Shown here: positions 27,579 to 36,952 of the stretch, piece after piece | How the letters are laid out: every line of letters starts with the position of its first letter | Position numbering within the stretch: position 1 is the stretch's first letter | Source of the DNA: a gamma proteobacterium endosymbiont of Lamellibrachia anaximandri | GTDB lineage: Bacteria > Pseudomonadota > Gammaproteobacteria > Chromatiales > Chromatiaceae | Reading direction: 5' to 3' | Length of the DNA: 40,589 nucleotides | NCBI GenBank assembly: GCA_016756835.1 | Contig: JAESPE010000025.1 | Coordinates: 1 to 40,589, forward strand | The notes under the pieces: generated by a model | Seen by the model: only the letters and a program-made list of their open reading frames with translations | What the model was told of the DNA's origin: nothing | The model's database searches: none | Position numbers and translations under genes: made by a program

Positions 27579-28373
27579 ATGGCGAATGCTGCCCAGGTTG
27601 AGATAGGAAACCGCTCGGGACTGGCGCATATCGAAGTGCGTGGAATGACCATGGCATATGGTGATTTTCTGATTCAGAAAGATCTGAATTTTACTATAAA
27701 TCAAGGAGATATTTTTATTATTATGGGTGGCAGCGGCTGCGGGAAAAGTACGCTTCTGCGCCATTTGGTCGGCCTGCATCCCCCCGCCGTCGGGGAGGTG
27801 CTCTATCAGGGAAGCTCATTCTGGCAGTTGGCGCCGAATGAGCGGAATGCGTTAATGCGAAGGATGGGTGTGCTCTATCAGAGTGGGGCCTTGTGGACCG
27901 CCATGACACTGGCTGAAAATATCGCTTTGCCACTGGAAGAGTACACGTCGCTCATGCCCGCAGAGGTCAATGAGCTTGTTTCATACAAACTTTCTCTGGT
28001 AGGGCTGAAAGGCTTTGAAGACTACTATCCTTCCGAGATCAGCGGTGGCATGCAGAAACGGGCGGCCCTTGCCAGGGCGATGGCACTGGATCCTGAGACT
28101 CTTTTTTTCGATGAGCCATCAGCCGGTCTGGATCCTGTCAGTGCGCACCTGCTCGATGATCTCATTCTTGAATTGCGGGATAGTCTGGGCGCAACCATCG
28201 TGATCGTGACTCACGAACTGGCCAGTATCTTTGCCGTTGGCAATAACTCGGTCTTTCTGGATGCGGCGAGCAAAACAATGATCGCGGAGGGGGATCCCAA
28301 GCGGTTACTGGCGGAGACGGATAACCCCATCGTGAGGAAATTTCTTACCCGTGGTGAAGAGGGATATCCATGA
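27579..28373 (+). CDS. Mce-type lipid ABC transporter ATPase (MlaF family)
   Basis: The 264-residue ATPase powers the Mce transporter. Walker A is GGSGCGKST, the Q-loop is LYQSGALWTAMT, the signature is ISGGMQKRAALARAMA, Walker B is ETLFFDEPSAGLDP, and the switch His is in VTHEL. The phrase YQSGALW and SGGMQKR are typical of MlaF/TTG2A rather than other ABC families. It starts 3 bp after the permease stop. Its own stop overlaps the ATG of a 24-codon reading frame leading to the MCE gene. Confidence 0.94.
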   Translation: MANAAQVEIGNRSGLAHIEVRGMTMAYGDFLIQKDLNFTINQGDIFIIMGGSGCGKSTLLRHLVGLHPPAVGEVLYQGSSFWQLAPNERNALMRRMGVLYQSGALWTAMTLAENIALPLEEYTSLMPAEVNELVSYKLSLVGLKGFEDYYPSEISGGMQKRAALARAMALDPETLFFDEPSAGLDPVSAHLLDDLILELRDSLGATIVIVTHELASIFAVGNNSVFLDAASKTMIAEGDPKRLLAETDNPIVRKFLTRGEEGYP

Positions 28374-28444
28374 GTGAATTTTCAGTGGGAAAAGCCAATG
28401 CCCTATATCTAAACGGGTTTGGACAGAGGAACTGCCGTCAATGA
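28370..28444 (+). CDS. 24-codon open reading frame linking mlaF-like and MCE genes
   Basis: This frame begins with an ATG overlapping the ATPase stop (ATGA) and ends with a TGA overlapping the MCE-gene ATG (ATGA). The peptide starts MSEFSVGKANALYLNG and ends in RNCRQ; it has no recognisable domain or membrane segment. It fills the 67-bp gap exactly, so ribosomes could reinitiate from one gene to the next through it. It may be a coupling device rather than a functional peptide, or a coincidence. Confidence 0.35.
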   Translation: MSEFSVGKANALYLNGFGQRNCRQ

Positions 28445-29484
28445 CCGTAAAAGCCAATCCATCCATTATCGGGATGTTTGTGCTCAGTGCGCTGGCATTG
28501 GGTATTCTTGCCATTTTCTATCTTGGCGATGCCGGCCTGAATGAAGAGAAGCCCCGGCTTATCCTGTTTTTTGAGGGGGATGTCAAAGGGCTAGATGTGG
28601 GTTCGCCTGTGACTTTGCGGGGAGTACGGATCGGCCAGGTGGAGGATATAGCTGTTGTTTTCGACAGTAAAGACCTCTCATTCGATATACCCGTCATTAT
28701 CAGTGTCACACGATCCAAGCTGGGTTTTGAAACAGGAATGGAGAGAGAAAAAGATGGTGCGCTGCTGGATAGTCTGATCAAGCAGGGCCTGAGGGCACGT
28801 CTGAATATTCAGAGTCTGGTGACTGGGAAGCTGGAGGTCGAATTGGGATTTCATCCCAATAGCGAGGTAAAAATGCGGGGTTTGAGCAGGGAGTATCCTG
28901 AGATACCGACCATACCTTCGAATATGGAGAAGATTGCCAGGGTCCTGGAGGATCTTCCGCTCGAACGAATCGCCAAACGAACCGAAGAGATCCTGGTTGG
29001 AATCGATAAGCTTGTAAATGATCCGGATTTGCCGAAGATGCTTGTCCATCTTGCTTCGGCCATAAAAAGATTCGATAGTCTCGCCCGGAAACTCGAAACC
29101 TCAGCCCCGGACCTGACCCGCCGGTCTGTGATCATGATCGACGAGGCCCGCAAACTGGTGGAACAGTTGCAGACGCAGTTTGAACCTCTTATTGGGGAGT
29201 GGACTCGTGTGGCCCGGGATTCCCGAACTATGATCGATAGGATGGACAAAAAAGTTGACCATGCGGTGGAGCGTTGGGACGAGACACTTCTCACTGGGGA
29301 GCAGGCCTTCTCCCAGTTCAGCATGACCCTGTTATCCGCTGAATCGGTAGTGGCGGAGGATTCGCCTGTTTTGCAGGATGTCAGCGTTGCGTTGCGAGAA
29401 CTGGCGGCTGCCACGCGTTCGATCCGCATTATGGCGGAGTATCTTGAACGCCACCCCGAGGCATTGATCAGAGGAAAGCAGTGA
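28441..29484 (+). CDS. MCE-domain substrate-binding protein of the lipid transporter (MlaD family)
   Basis: MlaD-like proteins are anchored in the inner membrane and form hexameric rings or tubes that carry lipids through the periplasm. The 347-residue protein has one N-terminal membrane segment (about 8-28) and an MCE domain (~38-125) with FEGDVKGLDVGSPVTLRGVRIGQV and LVTGKLEVELGF. A long helical region (~175-330) follows, ending in EYLERHPEALIRGK, a phrase common in PqiB/PA3213-like MCE proteins. It is longer than E. coli MlaD (183 residues). The ATG has GAGGA 10 nt upstream. The stop overlaps the lipoprotein start. Confidence 0.93.
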   Translation: MTVKANPSIIGMFVLSALALGILAIFYLGDAGLNEEKPRLILFFEGDVKGLDVGSPVTLRGVRIGQVEDIAVVFDSKDLSFDIPVIISVTRSKLGFETGMEREKDGALLDSLIKQGLRARLNIQSLVTGKLEVELGFHPNSEVKMRGLSREYPEIPTIPSNMEKIARVLEDLPLERIAKRTEEILVGIDKLVNDPDLPKMLVHLASAIKRFDSLARKLETSAPDLTRRSVIMIDEARKLVEQLQTQFEPLIGEWTRVARDSRTMIDRMDKKVDHAVERWDETLLTGEQAFSQFSMTLLSAESVVAEDSPVLQDVSVALRELAAATRSIRIMAEYLERHPEALIRGKQ

Positions 29485-30092
29485 TGAAACCCCTATGGAA
29501 ATACGCTGTGGCGTTGCTGACTATTACTTCGATGCTTCACCTGGCCGGTTGTGCCAGCCCATCTCAGCCAACCCGGTTCTATCGTTTGAATGCGGCGGTG
29601 GATTTAGCGGCTACGGCTGAAACCGCTCAGGTGCGGTTACCCGAAGTTGGGCTGGGCCCGGTTCATCTCTCCAGCTATCTCGATCGTCCACAGATCGTCA
29701 ATCGGACGGGATTATACCGATTGCAGTTGAACGAGTTTGACCAATGGGCGGGAACCCTGCAGGAAAATATCATCCAGGTGCTGGTCGATCATCTCTCCGG
29801 ATCGTTAGGAGAGAACCGGGTGGTTGCCTACCCATGGCACGGTTCCCTGAAGCCCAATTATGAAATTTCGCTCTATTTCAGCCGATTCGATGCGGTGGAC
29901 GGTTTGCAAGTGATCCTGCAAGCGCGCTGGATGCTGCTGGATAGGGCAAAGGGCAAGGTGCTCGATACACGGCAGGTAACAATTTCTGAGCCGATCGAGG
30001 GGGCGGAACCCGAGGCCATTGTTGCAGCAGGGAGTCGCGCGCTGGAGAAGCTCTCCATACGACTTGAAGCGTTGCTGAGAAAGCAGCTGTAA
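29484..30092 (+). CDS. ABC-type transport auxiliary lipoprotein (PqiC/DUF330-like)
   Basis: The 202-residue protein has a lipoprotein signal peptide with lipobox LAGC and the acylated Cys about 24 residues in. The body fits the ABC-type transport auxiliary family (PqiC/PA3214): FYRL, LDRPQIVNR, QWAGTLQENI, YEISLYFSRFDA and WMLLD. Such lipoproteins are thought to receive or dock the MCE tube at the outer membrane. ATG at 29484 overlaps the MCE stop (TGATG); a GTG one codon earlier is possible. It completes the operon and converges on csiV across 85 bp in which I see no convincing terminator. Confidence 0.88.
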   Translation: MKPLWKYAVALLTITSMLHLAGCASPSQPTRFYRLNAAVDLAATAETAQVRLPEVGLGPVHLSSYLDRPQIVNRTGLYRLQLNEFDQWAGTLQENIIQVLVDHLSGSLGENRVVAYPWHGSLKPNYEISLYFSRFDAVDGLQVILQARWMLLDRAKGKVLDTRQVTISEPIEGAEPEAIVAAGSRALEKLSIRLEALLRKQL

Positions 30093-30177
30093 GATTGGAT
30101 TGCCGTGATGAACCCTGGTAGTCAATCTACTGACTTCTATCTAAATTCCCGCTCCTACGAGCAATAATCGGATACTG

Positions 30178-30987
30178 TCAGCTCGACGTGCTCACAGGCT
30201 CTTGCTTCGGTTGGGATTCGACCTCTCCATCGACAGGTGTTCCGTCTTCGACAGGCTCAGGTTCAGTGGGGAGTTCGTAACGACTTGCCAGAAAAAGCAC
30301 CCCGATGATGGGATGGTCGAGATAGTGGATCTCTCCACTGCGCATTCTGCGCTGTGACTGCATTCGAAAGGTGCGAAAAGCGGGGCGAAACTCTAAGCTG
30401 TTACCCGTCATTCCATCTTTCGTCTCCCACCGCCGCAGTAGCAGATCAGTATCAAGGTGTAGATAGCGTTTGACGCCGACTCTGATCGTGCCCTCCAGTT
30501 TTAGGGGCTCATCAATGGTCGCTTGAGGGTTTGAAGACCTGGGCAACTCCAGGAGCAGTTGTTGGGATTGGTCGGGCTCGATAACCTGCTGACGCCAGGC
30601 GACATGCAACAGTGGTTTGTAATTTCGGGATCTGGAGAGGTGTTGATGCTGTTCACTGAGCTGCCATTCAGACTCGGCAAGTGGTCTAAAAGGTTCAGGT
30701 GCTGTTGCTGCTGCTGTTTCGATTGGTTCCCGTAGCCCGATTCCCGGAGCCTGGGCTTCAGTTAGTGGTATGGCATTCAGCCGTGATGGCGTACCTGGGT
30801 CTTCCGGCCAGAACTCAGTGGAGCCGGCGCCGGCGCTGATACGTTCAAATATCAGAATCTCAAACTGGTACCAGGGTGGTGCTTCCTCTTCCGGCTGTTC
30901 TTCAGCGGTAGCAATCGTTCCGGCCAGGCTCAGGATGAGCGCTACAGGCAACCAATATTTGTGTCTATTCTGCACTTTCCAACTCAT
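30178..30987 (-). CDS. csiV: CsiV-like exported protein
   Basis: The 269-residue protein has a signal peptide (hydrophobic segment ~11-27, cleavage likely near ATAEE) and begins the mature part with WYQFEILIFER, the hallmark of the CsiV family. Other family segments are RVGVKRYLHLD and MRSGEIHYLDHPIIGVLF. In Vibrio, CsiV binds peptidoglycan and activates the transglycosylase-acting amino-acid enzyme LpoA/BsrV-linked pathway; I am unsure how far that applies here. It follows mfd by 24 bp on the same strand, an arrangement known in other gammaproteobacteria. The C-terminal 40 residues are acidic, Pro/Glu-rich and probably unstructured. Confidence 0.8.
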   Translation of the reverse strand: MSWKVQNRHKYWLPVALILSLAGTIATAEEQPEEEAPPWYQFEILIFERISAGAGSTEFWPEDPGTPSRLNAIPLTEAQAPGIGLREPIETAAATAPEPFRPLAESEWQLSEQHQHLSRSRNYKPLLHVAWRQQVIEPDQSQQLLLELPRSSNPQATIDEPLKLEGTIRVGVKRYLHLDTDLLLRRWETKDGMTGNSLEFRPAFRTFRMQSQRRMRSGEIHYLDHPIIGVLFLASRYELPTEPEPVEDGTPVDGEVESQPKQEPVSTSS

Positions 30988-31011
30988 ATTGTTTTCTTAA
31001 GACTTGCCAGT

Positions 31012-34000
31012 CTAGCCTATCAGTCTATCGATCAGGACATCTATTTCGTTCACGCGTTCGATTGGGTCGGGCATATCCTGGATATACCTGAGTTTATCGC
31101 CACCATCCATTTTATACATCTGGGGACGGGTTTGGATCAGGCGGATCAGGTTTGCCGGATCGATCTTGGGATCTGAATCAAATAGCATACGCGCCCCTTT
31201 GGGGCCCCCTTCGATCTTGCGGATACCCAAAGGGTGGACCCGTAGTTTGAGTTCGGTGATTGCAAAAAGATTCTTGGCCGTTTGAGGCAGCAGGCCGAAG
31301 CGGTCGATCATCTCGACCTGTAGTTCGCGTAGTTCGTCATGGGTCGCAGCGCTGGCGATCCGCTTATAGAGCACCAAACGGCTGTGCACATCCGGCAGAT
31401 AGTCTTCCGGCAACAGCGCGGCAATGCCCAGCTCAATCTCGGTGCCGTGGTCGAGGGGGCGGTCGAGTGTCGGCTGCTCACCCGCCTTGAGTGCCTTCAC
31501 TGCCCGTTCCAGTAGTTCGGAGTAGAGGGTGAAACCGATCTCGTTGATCTGGCCGCTCTGTTCGTCACCGAGCAGCTCTCCGGCGCCGCGGATCTCCATG
31601 TCATGGGTGGATAGGGTGAAACCGGCTCCCAGGTCTTCCAGGGATTCGATCGCCTCCAGCCGCTTCTTTGCATCGGCGGTCATCACCCCGGCGGGCGGAG
31701 TCAGCAGATAGGCGTAAGCACGGTGGTGGGAGCGCCCGACCCGGCCGCGAATCTGATGCAGTTGGGCCAGTCCGAGTTTGTCCGCCCGGTTTATGATCAT
31801 TGTATTGGCGGTGGGGACGTCGATGCCGCTCTCTATGATGGTGGTGCAGACCAGCAGATTGAAGCGTTGGTGGTAGAAGTCACGCATGATGCCTTCCAGT
31901 TCGCGCTCACGCATCTGGCCGTGAGCCACCTGCAGGCGGACGCCGGGCAGTAGTCTCTCAAGCCGTTCCGCCATATTTTCGATGGTGCTGACCTCGTTGT
32001 GCAGGAAGTAGATCTGACCGCCGCGCTTCAGCTCGCGCTGACAGGCCTCGGTAATCAATGCGTCGTTCCACTGACTGACGAAGGTTTTGATCGGATGGCG
32101 CAGGGCAGGAGGGGTGGCGATGATCGAGAGATCGCGCATTCCCGCCATCGCCATGTTGAGGGTTCGGGGGATCGGGGTGGCAGTCAGTGTCAGCAGGTCC
32201 ACCTCACTGCGAAGGGCCTTGAGCTTCTCCTTGTGGCGCACGCCGAAACGGTGCTCCTCGTCGATGATCACCAGCCCGAGGTCTTTGAACTTGATGCCCT
32301 CGGAGAGCAGTTTGTGAGTGCCGACAACGATGTCGAGAGTGCCGTCGGCCAGTCCGTCGATGACCTTCTGTTGCTGTTTTCCGGTGCGGAAGCGGGAGAG
32401 ACTCTCGACCTTGACGGGCCAGTCGGCAAAGCGGTCGGAAAAGTTTTGATAGTGCTGCTGGGCGAGCAGGGTGGTAGGCACCAGCACCACCACCTGTTTG
32501 TTGCCTTGGGTGGCCATGAAGGCGGCGCGCATGGCGACCTCGGTCTTGCCGAAGCCCACATCTCCGCAGACGACCCGGTCCATGGGTTGAGGTGAGGCCA
32601 TGTCTTCCAGCACCGAGTCGATGGTCTGCTGTTGGTCCGGCGTCGTTTCGAACTCAAAGGTGGCGCTGAAGCTCTGATATTCGTCAGCAGGTTCAGGGAA
32701 GGCAACGCCCTGGCGTGCGGCACGGCGGGCATAGATCTCCAGCAACTCTGCGGCGACATCCCGAACCTGTTTGGCGGCCTTGCGCTTTGTCTTCTCCCAC
32801 TGCTCTCCGCCGAGGCGGTGGAGGGGGGCGTTGTCGGGTGATGCGCCCGCATATCGGCTGATCAGGTGAAGTGAAGCGACCGGTACATAGAGCTTATCGC
32901 CTTTGGCGTACTCCAGGGTTAGAAACTCGGTCGCGAGACCGCTGACCTCGATGGTCTGCAGTCCCAGATAGCGGCCGACGCCGTGATCCTCATGCACCAC
33001 AGGTGCGCCGATATGGAGTTCCGTCAGGTTGCGTACGATCTGGTCCGGGTCGCGGGTCGCCTTCTGCCGCCGTCGTGTCTGCCGCACCTGCTCACCGTAG
33101 AGTTGAGTCTCGGTGATCAGGGTGATACCGCTCTCCTGCAACCAAAGCCCCTGTTCAATGGGAGCAACGGTCAGGGCGACAGGGGTTTTTTCATCGATAA
33201 ATGACTGCCAACCATCCACCACTATGGGTTTGATGCCGAAATCCCGCAACGTACCCAATAACATCTCCCGTCTTCCCGCACTCTCTGCCACGAAGAGTGT
33301 GTGGCCATTGTTGGAGGAGAGGAAGTCCTGCAGCAGTGCTGCCGGACGTTGGGCTCGTGCCTGTATGCCCAGGGGAGGGGGAAGTTGGGTGGCGAAGTTG
33401 GCGAATCCCGCATAACCTTTTTTTCGGCTGGAGATTTCGTGTCTCTGCACCGAAACCCCCGCCGGAGACTTCATGCGGGAGACCAGTTCATCCGTGGAGA
33501 GGTAGATTTTTTCTGGTGGCAGCAGTGGCCGTTCCAGATCGTGTTTCCTCTCATCGTAACGGCCTTTGACCTGCTCAAAAAAGCTGTCCGCCTGCTCCCG
33601 GATGTCCTCGGTCTGGATGAGTAGATGATTCTCCGGCAGGTAATCGAAGAGCGTGTTTGTGGTCTCGAAAAAGAGGGGAAGATAGTATTCAAGACCGCTG
33701 GGAACCTGCCCTTCCGAGACGTCGCTGTAGATCAGGCTGCGTTGCAGGTCACCTTCAAACTGATTGCGGTAGTTGCGGCGAAAGAGAGAGATGCCCGCTT
33801 CATCCAGGGGAAACTCACGGGCCGGTAACATTCTGATCTGATTGATCTTTTCCAGTGAACGCTGGGTCTCCGGATCAAAGGTGCGGATGCTGTCCACTTC
33901 GTCGTCGAATAGGTCGATCCTGAAGGGCACTGGGTTGCCCATGGGAAATACATCCAGCAGTGAACCGCGAACTGCAAACTCGCCATGGGCGAGTACCTGA

Positions 34001-34491
34001 GAGACACATTGATAACCACTTCTCTCCAGGCGCTGGCGTGTCCTATCCAGATTGAGTTGTTGTCCCAAGTCCACGATCAGGGAGTGGTGGTCGAGAAACG
34101 CCTTCGGGCAGAGACGTTGCATCAGCGTGGCGATCGGCACCAGCAGAATGCATTGCTCCATCTGTGGCAGACGCGAGAGGGAGAGTAGTCGCTGCGAGAT
34201 CAACTCCGGGAGCGGGGAGAAGAGATCATAGGGCAGTGTTTCCCAATCGGGGAAACTGAGCACGGGCAGTTTATCGTCTCCAAGGAAAAAAACGAGTTCC
34301 GCTTCAAGTTGCGCTGCCCTTTGCACCGTATCCACGGCGACCAGTACGACACCATTAAAAGCCCGTGCGGCGTTGGCGATGGCGAGCGCAGAACTGCCCC
34401 CATAGAGCTGCCCCCACTGCAGCTGTTCACCTGGCTTGGCCGGCAGCGTGGGATTAAAGAGGGCATGGCTATTGTCTTGTGCTACGGGCAT
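31012..34491 (-). CDS. mfd: Transcription-repair coupling factor Mfd
   Basis: Mfd removes RNA polymerase stalled at DNA lesions and recruits UvrA. The 1159-residue length is standard. The N-terminal UvrB-homology region ([28 protein letters not shown]) is followed by the RNA polymerase interaction domain ([16 protein letters not shown]). The RecG-like translocase has [36 protein letters not shown] and [15 protein letters not shown], followed by the C-terminal TRCF domain. The ATG at 34491 begins MPVAQD; a TTG eight codons upstream (34515) is the alternative. It is co-directional with csiV downstream. Confidence 0.97.
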   Translation of the reverse strand: MPVAQDNSHALFNPTLPAKPGEQLQWGQLYGGSSALAIANAARAFNGVVLVAVDTVQRAAQLEAELVFFLGDDKLPVLSFPDWETLPYDLFSPLPELISQRLLSLSRLPQMEQCILLVPIATLMQRLCPKAFLDHHSLIVDLGQQLNLDRTRQRLERSGYQCVSQVLAHGEFAVRGSLLDVFPMGNPVPFRIDLFDDEVDSIRTFDPETQRSLEKINQIRMLPAREFPLDEAGISLFRRNYRNQFEGDLQRSLIYSDVSEGQVPSGLEYYLPLFFETTNTLFDYLPENHLLIQTEDIREQADSFFEQVKGRYDERKHDLERPLLPPEKIYLSTDELVSRMKSPAGVSVQRHEISSRKKGYAGFANFATQLPPPLGIQARAQRPAALLQDFLSSNNGHTLFVAESAGRREMLLGTLRDFGIKPIVVDGWQSFIDEKTPVALTVAPIEQGLWLQESGITLITETQLYGEQVRQTRRRQKATRDPDQIVRNLTELHIGAPVVHEDHGVGRYLGLQTIEVSGLATEFLTLEYAKGDKLYVPVASLHLISRYAGASPDNAPLHRLGGEQWEKTKRKAAKQVRDVAAELLEIYARRAARQGVAFPEPADEYQSFSATFEFETTPDQQQTIDSVLEDMASPQPMDRVVCGDVGFGKTEVAMRAAFMATQGNKQVVVLVPTTLLAQQHYQNFSDRFADWPVKVESLSRFRTGKQQQKVIDGLADGTLDIVVGTHKLLSEGIKFKDLGLVIIDEEHRFGVRHKEKLKALRSEVDLLTLTATPIPRTLNMAMAGMRDLSIIATPPALRHPIKTFVSQWNDALITEACQRELKRGGQIYFLHNEVSTIENMAERLERLLPGVRLQVAHGQMRERELEGIMRDFYHQRFNLLVCTTIIESGIDVPTANTMIINRADKLGLAQLHQIRGRVGRSHHRAYAYLLTPPAGVMTADAKKRLEAIESLEDLGAGFTLSTHDMEIRGAGELLGDEQSGQINEIGFTLYSELLERAVKALKAGEQPTLDRPLDHGTEIELGIAALLPEDYLPDVHSRLVLYKRIASAATHDELRELQVEMIDRFGLLPQTAKNLFAITELKLRVHPLGIRKIEGGPKGARMLFDSDPKIDPANLIRLIQTRPQMYKMDGGDKLRYIQDMPDPIERVNEIDVLIDRLIG

Positions 34492-34515
34492 CTGGAAGGG
34501 CGCTGAAAAAAGCAA

Positions 34516-34954
34516 AATTATCTCATACCCCGGAGGATGGGTCAGGGGAAGTTTTTTCTGTTGCTATTACGGTAATCCCTTAGGATATGGAGGAAAACTT
34601 GATTTACGTCAATGATATTTACCGGCATCAATGTGAGGATCTCTGACGCGACTAAAGATAAGAAAAAAATACGGATTTCGCGCAGCATGCGAGACCATGT
34701 AGTCCCTTGACTGCAGTATCACAAAGGGTTGGATGGGGTAGCAGTTCTCCCTGCCTTATTATTCTAAAAATTCACGGTTGACCGGGATGAGGTGTGTCCA
34801 ATTACCTCTGACCCTGTTTTTGGATAGCAGTTCCCTCTCTCTGGGAGTTGGGATATCACGCTGTTTTTATAGTTCTGATTCTTTCGCGTTCCTGATCAGG
34901 TTTCCGGCTACCGGAGTCGGAACTTTAAATACCGCATATTGAAGGAGACTACAA
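34516..34954. other. 439-bp divergent intergenic region between mfd and the octaheme cytochrome gene
   Basis: No credible coding frame is seen here. It contains an FNR-like dyad at 34599-34612 and two related stretches, TAGCAGTTCTCCCT near 34739 and TAGCAGTTCCCTCT near 34826. A strong ribosome-binding site, AAGGAG, lies 7 nt before the cytochrome ATG. I could not settle a -35/-10 pair; TTGACC near 34772 is one candidate. The long leader suggests regulated expression of the cytochrome. Confidence 0.5.
34599..34612. promoter_or_regulatory. FNR/Crp-family-like dyad
   Basis: TTGATTTACGTCAA matches the FNR consensus TTGATnnnnATCAA at nine of ten fixed positions. It lies about 340 bp upstream of the octaheme cytochrome and about 108 bp upstream of mfd. 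Control of an anaerobic nitrogen-oxide enzyme by an FNR/DNR-type regulator would make sense, but the distance is large unless the promoter lies far upstream. Confidence 0.45.
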
Positions 34955-36397
34955 ATGCGAAAATGGTGGCTAATGGGGATTGGCGCCGCACTGTTGTTAA
35001 CCCAAGGGTTTGCAATGGCTGCGGTCAAAGCTCCACCAAAACAAATGTCAGAAGAGACCAAAGAGTGCGTTAAGTGCCATAAGAAAAACAACCCCGGGTT
35101 GGTTCAGATGTGGGGTTCAAGCCGTCACTACGGTGCCAATGTCGGTTGCTATGAATGTCATGCAGCCGATCCGAAAGACGTGGATGCCTATATTCACGAC
35201 GATAAGAAGGTCAAGAAACACATCTCCATCATCGTTTCTCCGAAAGACTGTGCAAACTGTCACGAGAACGAATACAAGGAAATGACCAAGTCTCACCACG
35301 CTGACGCGGGTAAGATCATGGGCTCCCTGGACAACCTGCTGGCCGAAGTTATCGAAGGCGATAGCGGCATGGTTACTCCCGGATTCCCTGACGGCATCTC
35401 CGCTGCGGCCGTCAACGGTTGCTGGCAGTGCCACGGTTCCACCGTGAAGATGGTAGCTGGCGAGCCTGGCATGCTGGATCCGGCCACCTGGCCGAACACC
35501 GGCATCGGCCGGATCAACCCGGACGGTTCCAAGGGCACCTGTGCTGCATGTCACTCCCGTCACACCTTCTCCGTTGCCCAGGCTCGCCAGCCTGAGAACT
35601 GCGGTAAGTGCCACATGGGTCCTGACCATCCGCAGATCGAGATCTTCAACGAGTCCAAACATGGTATCGCCTATCGCGCCAACCGCGAAAAGATGAACCT
35701 GGAAAGCTCGAAGTGGATCCCGGGTGAGGATTACTACCATGCTCCCACCTGCGCCACCTGCCACATGAGCGAAACCCGCAAACAGAAAGTCACCCATGAT
35801 GTTGGTGACCGTCTGAGTTGGAACAACCGTCCTCCTGTCTCCAAGAAGCAGGGCTGGGTTGAAGGCTCAATGGGTTGGGAAGAGCGTCGTGACAACATGA
35901 AGGATGTCTGCCAGTCCTGTCACGAGGAAAACTGGGTCGAGAACTGGTACATCCAGTACGACGGCTTGGTTGAACTCTACAACCGCAAGTATGGTAGGCC
36001 TGGTGTGAAACTGATGAAGGCTGCCAAGCCGCTGATGAAAGGACCGAAGTTCTCTCACAAGCTTGACTTCATCTGGTTCGAACTGTGGCACCATGAAGGT
36101 CGTCGCGCTCGTATGGCGGCTTCCATGATGGGTCCGGACATCACTCACTGGGAAGGCACTTACGATCTGGGTAAGAACTTCTACATCGAGATGGTGCCTG
36201 AGCTGCGCGAGCTGATTGAACACGGCATGCATGGAAGTGCGGATGACGTAAAGGCAGCAAAGAACCTTCAGAGGGTCCTGTCTGAAGTACTGAACCACGA
36301 TTCGCACAAGTGGTTCCTCGGTAAAGAAAATCCGAAGAAAGCTGCAGAACGCAAGAAGCGTCAGGCTGACTTCAAAGCTCGTTATAAAAAGCACTAA
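34955..36397 (+). CDS. Octaheme cytochrome c of the hydroxylamine oxidoreductase (HAO) family
   Basis: The 480-residue protein has a signal peptide (cleavage likely after AMA, residue ~22) and eight CxxCH heme sites with first Cys at 38, 65, 99, 156, 196, 216, 266 and 319. The spacing, the CWQCHGS site (heme 4, the catalytic position) and the C-terminal HHEGRRARMAASMMGPD block fit HAO-family octaheme proteins. Where ammonia-oxidiser HAO is expected to have the heme-crosslinking Tyr (PDY), this protein has Ile396 (PDI). That points to the reductive branch (Campylobacterota type, nitrite reduction) rather than hydroxylamine oxidation; the alignment is from memory. Signal, strong Shine-Dalgarno, optimal-looking codons and a strong terminator suggest high expression in the periplasm. 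No cytochrome c554, NapC/NirT or haoB neighbour is present. Confidence 0.87.
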   Translation: MRKWWLMGIGAALLLTQGFAMAAVKAPPKQMSEETKECVKCHKKNNPGLVQMWGSSRHYGANVGCYECHAADPKDVDAYIHDDKKVKKHISIIVSPKDCANCHENEYKEMTKSHHADAGKIMGSLDNLLAEVIEGDSGMVTPGFPDGISAAAVNGCWQCHGSTVKMVAGEPGMLDPATWPNTGIGRINPDGSKGTCAACHSRHTFSVAQARQPENCGKCHMGPDHPQIEIFNESKHGIAYRANREKMNLESSKWIPGEDYYHAPTCATCHMSETRKQKVTHDVGDRLSWNNRPPVSKKQGWVEGSMGWEERRDNMKDVCQSCHEENWVENWYIQYDGLVELYNRKYGRPGVKLMKAAKPLMKGPKFSHKLDFIWFELWHHEGRRARMAASMMGPDITHWEGTYDLGKNFYIEMVPELRELIEHGMHGSADDVKAAKNLQRVLSEVLNHDSHKWFLGKENPKKAAERKKRQADFKARYKKH

Positions 36398-36433
36398 GCA
36401 AGTAACAGCTAGAACGACTTTCTAGTTCGATTA

Positions 36434-36464
36434 AACCCCCCACCTTCGGGTGGGGGGTTTTTTT
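36434..36464 (+). terminator. Intrinsic terminator of the octaheme cytochrome gene
   Basis: AAACCCCCCACC and GGTGGGGGGTTT form a perfect 12-bp GC-rich stem closed by a TTCG tetraloop and followed by a run of T to 36464. It lies 36 bp after the stop codon. This is the clearest terminator in the window. Confidence 0.95.
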
Positions 36465-36489
36465 ATGCCTGTTTACCAGGAAGAAATCA

Positions 36490-36509
36490 CTTCAGGCATC
36501 GGCCTGAAG
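36490..36509. repeat. Perfect stem-loop
   Basis: CTTCAGGC and GCCTGAAG pair perfectly around the loop ATCG. No T-run follows on the plus strand. It may back up the terminator 26 bp upstream or act for transcripts from the right. Confidence 0.5.
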
Positions 36510-36696
36510 CTTAATAGGATGGATTATTTGCTCATCGCTGAAGCTTACTCTCGGTGAGGTCTGGCGGCAACGGAAAACAAGCAGCAAAGGGATAAAGTGG
36601 CGACTTAATCGTAATAGACAGCTTGGAGATAACAGTCCGCAAATACACGCAAATGAGAAGAATAAACAGAGGGTGTTTGGTAACTCTTTTCTTCAC

Positions 36697-36814
36697 GTAG
36701 CGGCGTTGCGTGAGGCAAGTCTTACTCTTGGTCTGGTTCGGCACAGAGCACCTGAATTGACGGTTCCCGCACAAAAAAAAGCACTAAGCAGGAGGACTCG
36801 CGCAACGTCGCTAC
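36697..36814. repeat. Spaced inverted repeat (18-bp arms)
   Basis: GTAGCGGCGTTGCGTGAG at 36697-36714 and CTCGCGCAACGTCGCTAC at 36797-36814 are complementary at 16 of 18 positions, separated by 82 bp. The arrangement resembles the ends of a very small non-autonomous element, but no transposase or clear target duplication is visible. Confidence 0.45.
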
Positions 36815-36952
36815 GGCGCAACGCAGCAAGAGAAAGATCGCGTGTGAGTTGAACTGTCGATGTTATGCAACGCTGGAGAGAACAAGGGAACCAACCTGTT
36901 AGTGGCCTGAACCTATGCAATCACCCGCGTCTTGTTCCCAACCAAAGGATGG

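Larger units (their letters stand above)
36398..36952. other. 555-bp gene-free region with several small repeats
   Basis: Beyond the terminator I see no credible gene; the frames present are short and lack family features. The region holds a perfect hairpin (36490-36509), a spaced inverted repeat (36697-36814), and a second copy of AAAAAGCACTAAGCA at 36776-36790. The first copy of that 15-mer spans the stop codon of the octaheme gene (36386-36400). The shared 15-mer could be a relic of a partial duplication of the cytochrome 3' end. Confidence 0.5.

Noticed and set aside
31999-32595. Open 198-residue frame on the plus strand opposite mfd
   Set aside because: It lies wholly inside the conserved translocase region of mfd and has no recognisable domain or ribosome-binding site.
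36532-36774. 80-residue frame on the minus strand in the gene-free region
   Set aside because: It has no clear ribosome-binding site and overlaps one arm of an inverted repeat; the hydrophobic stretch looks incidental.
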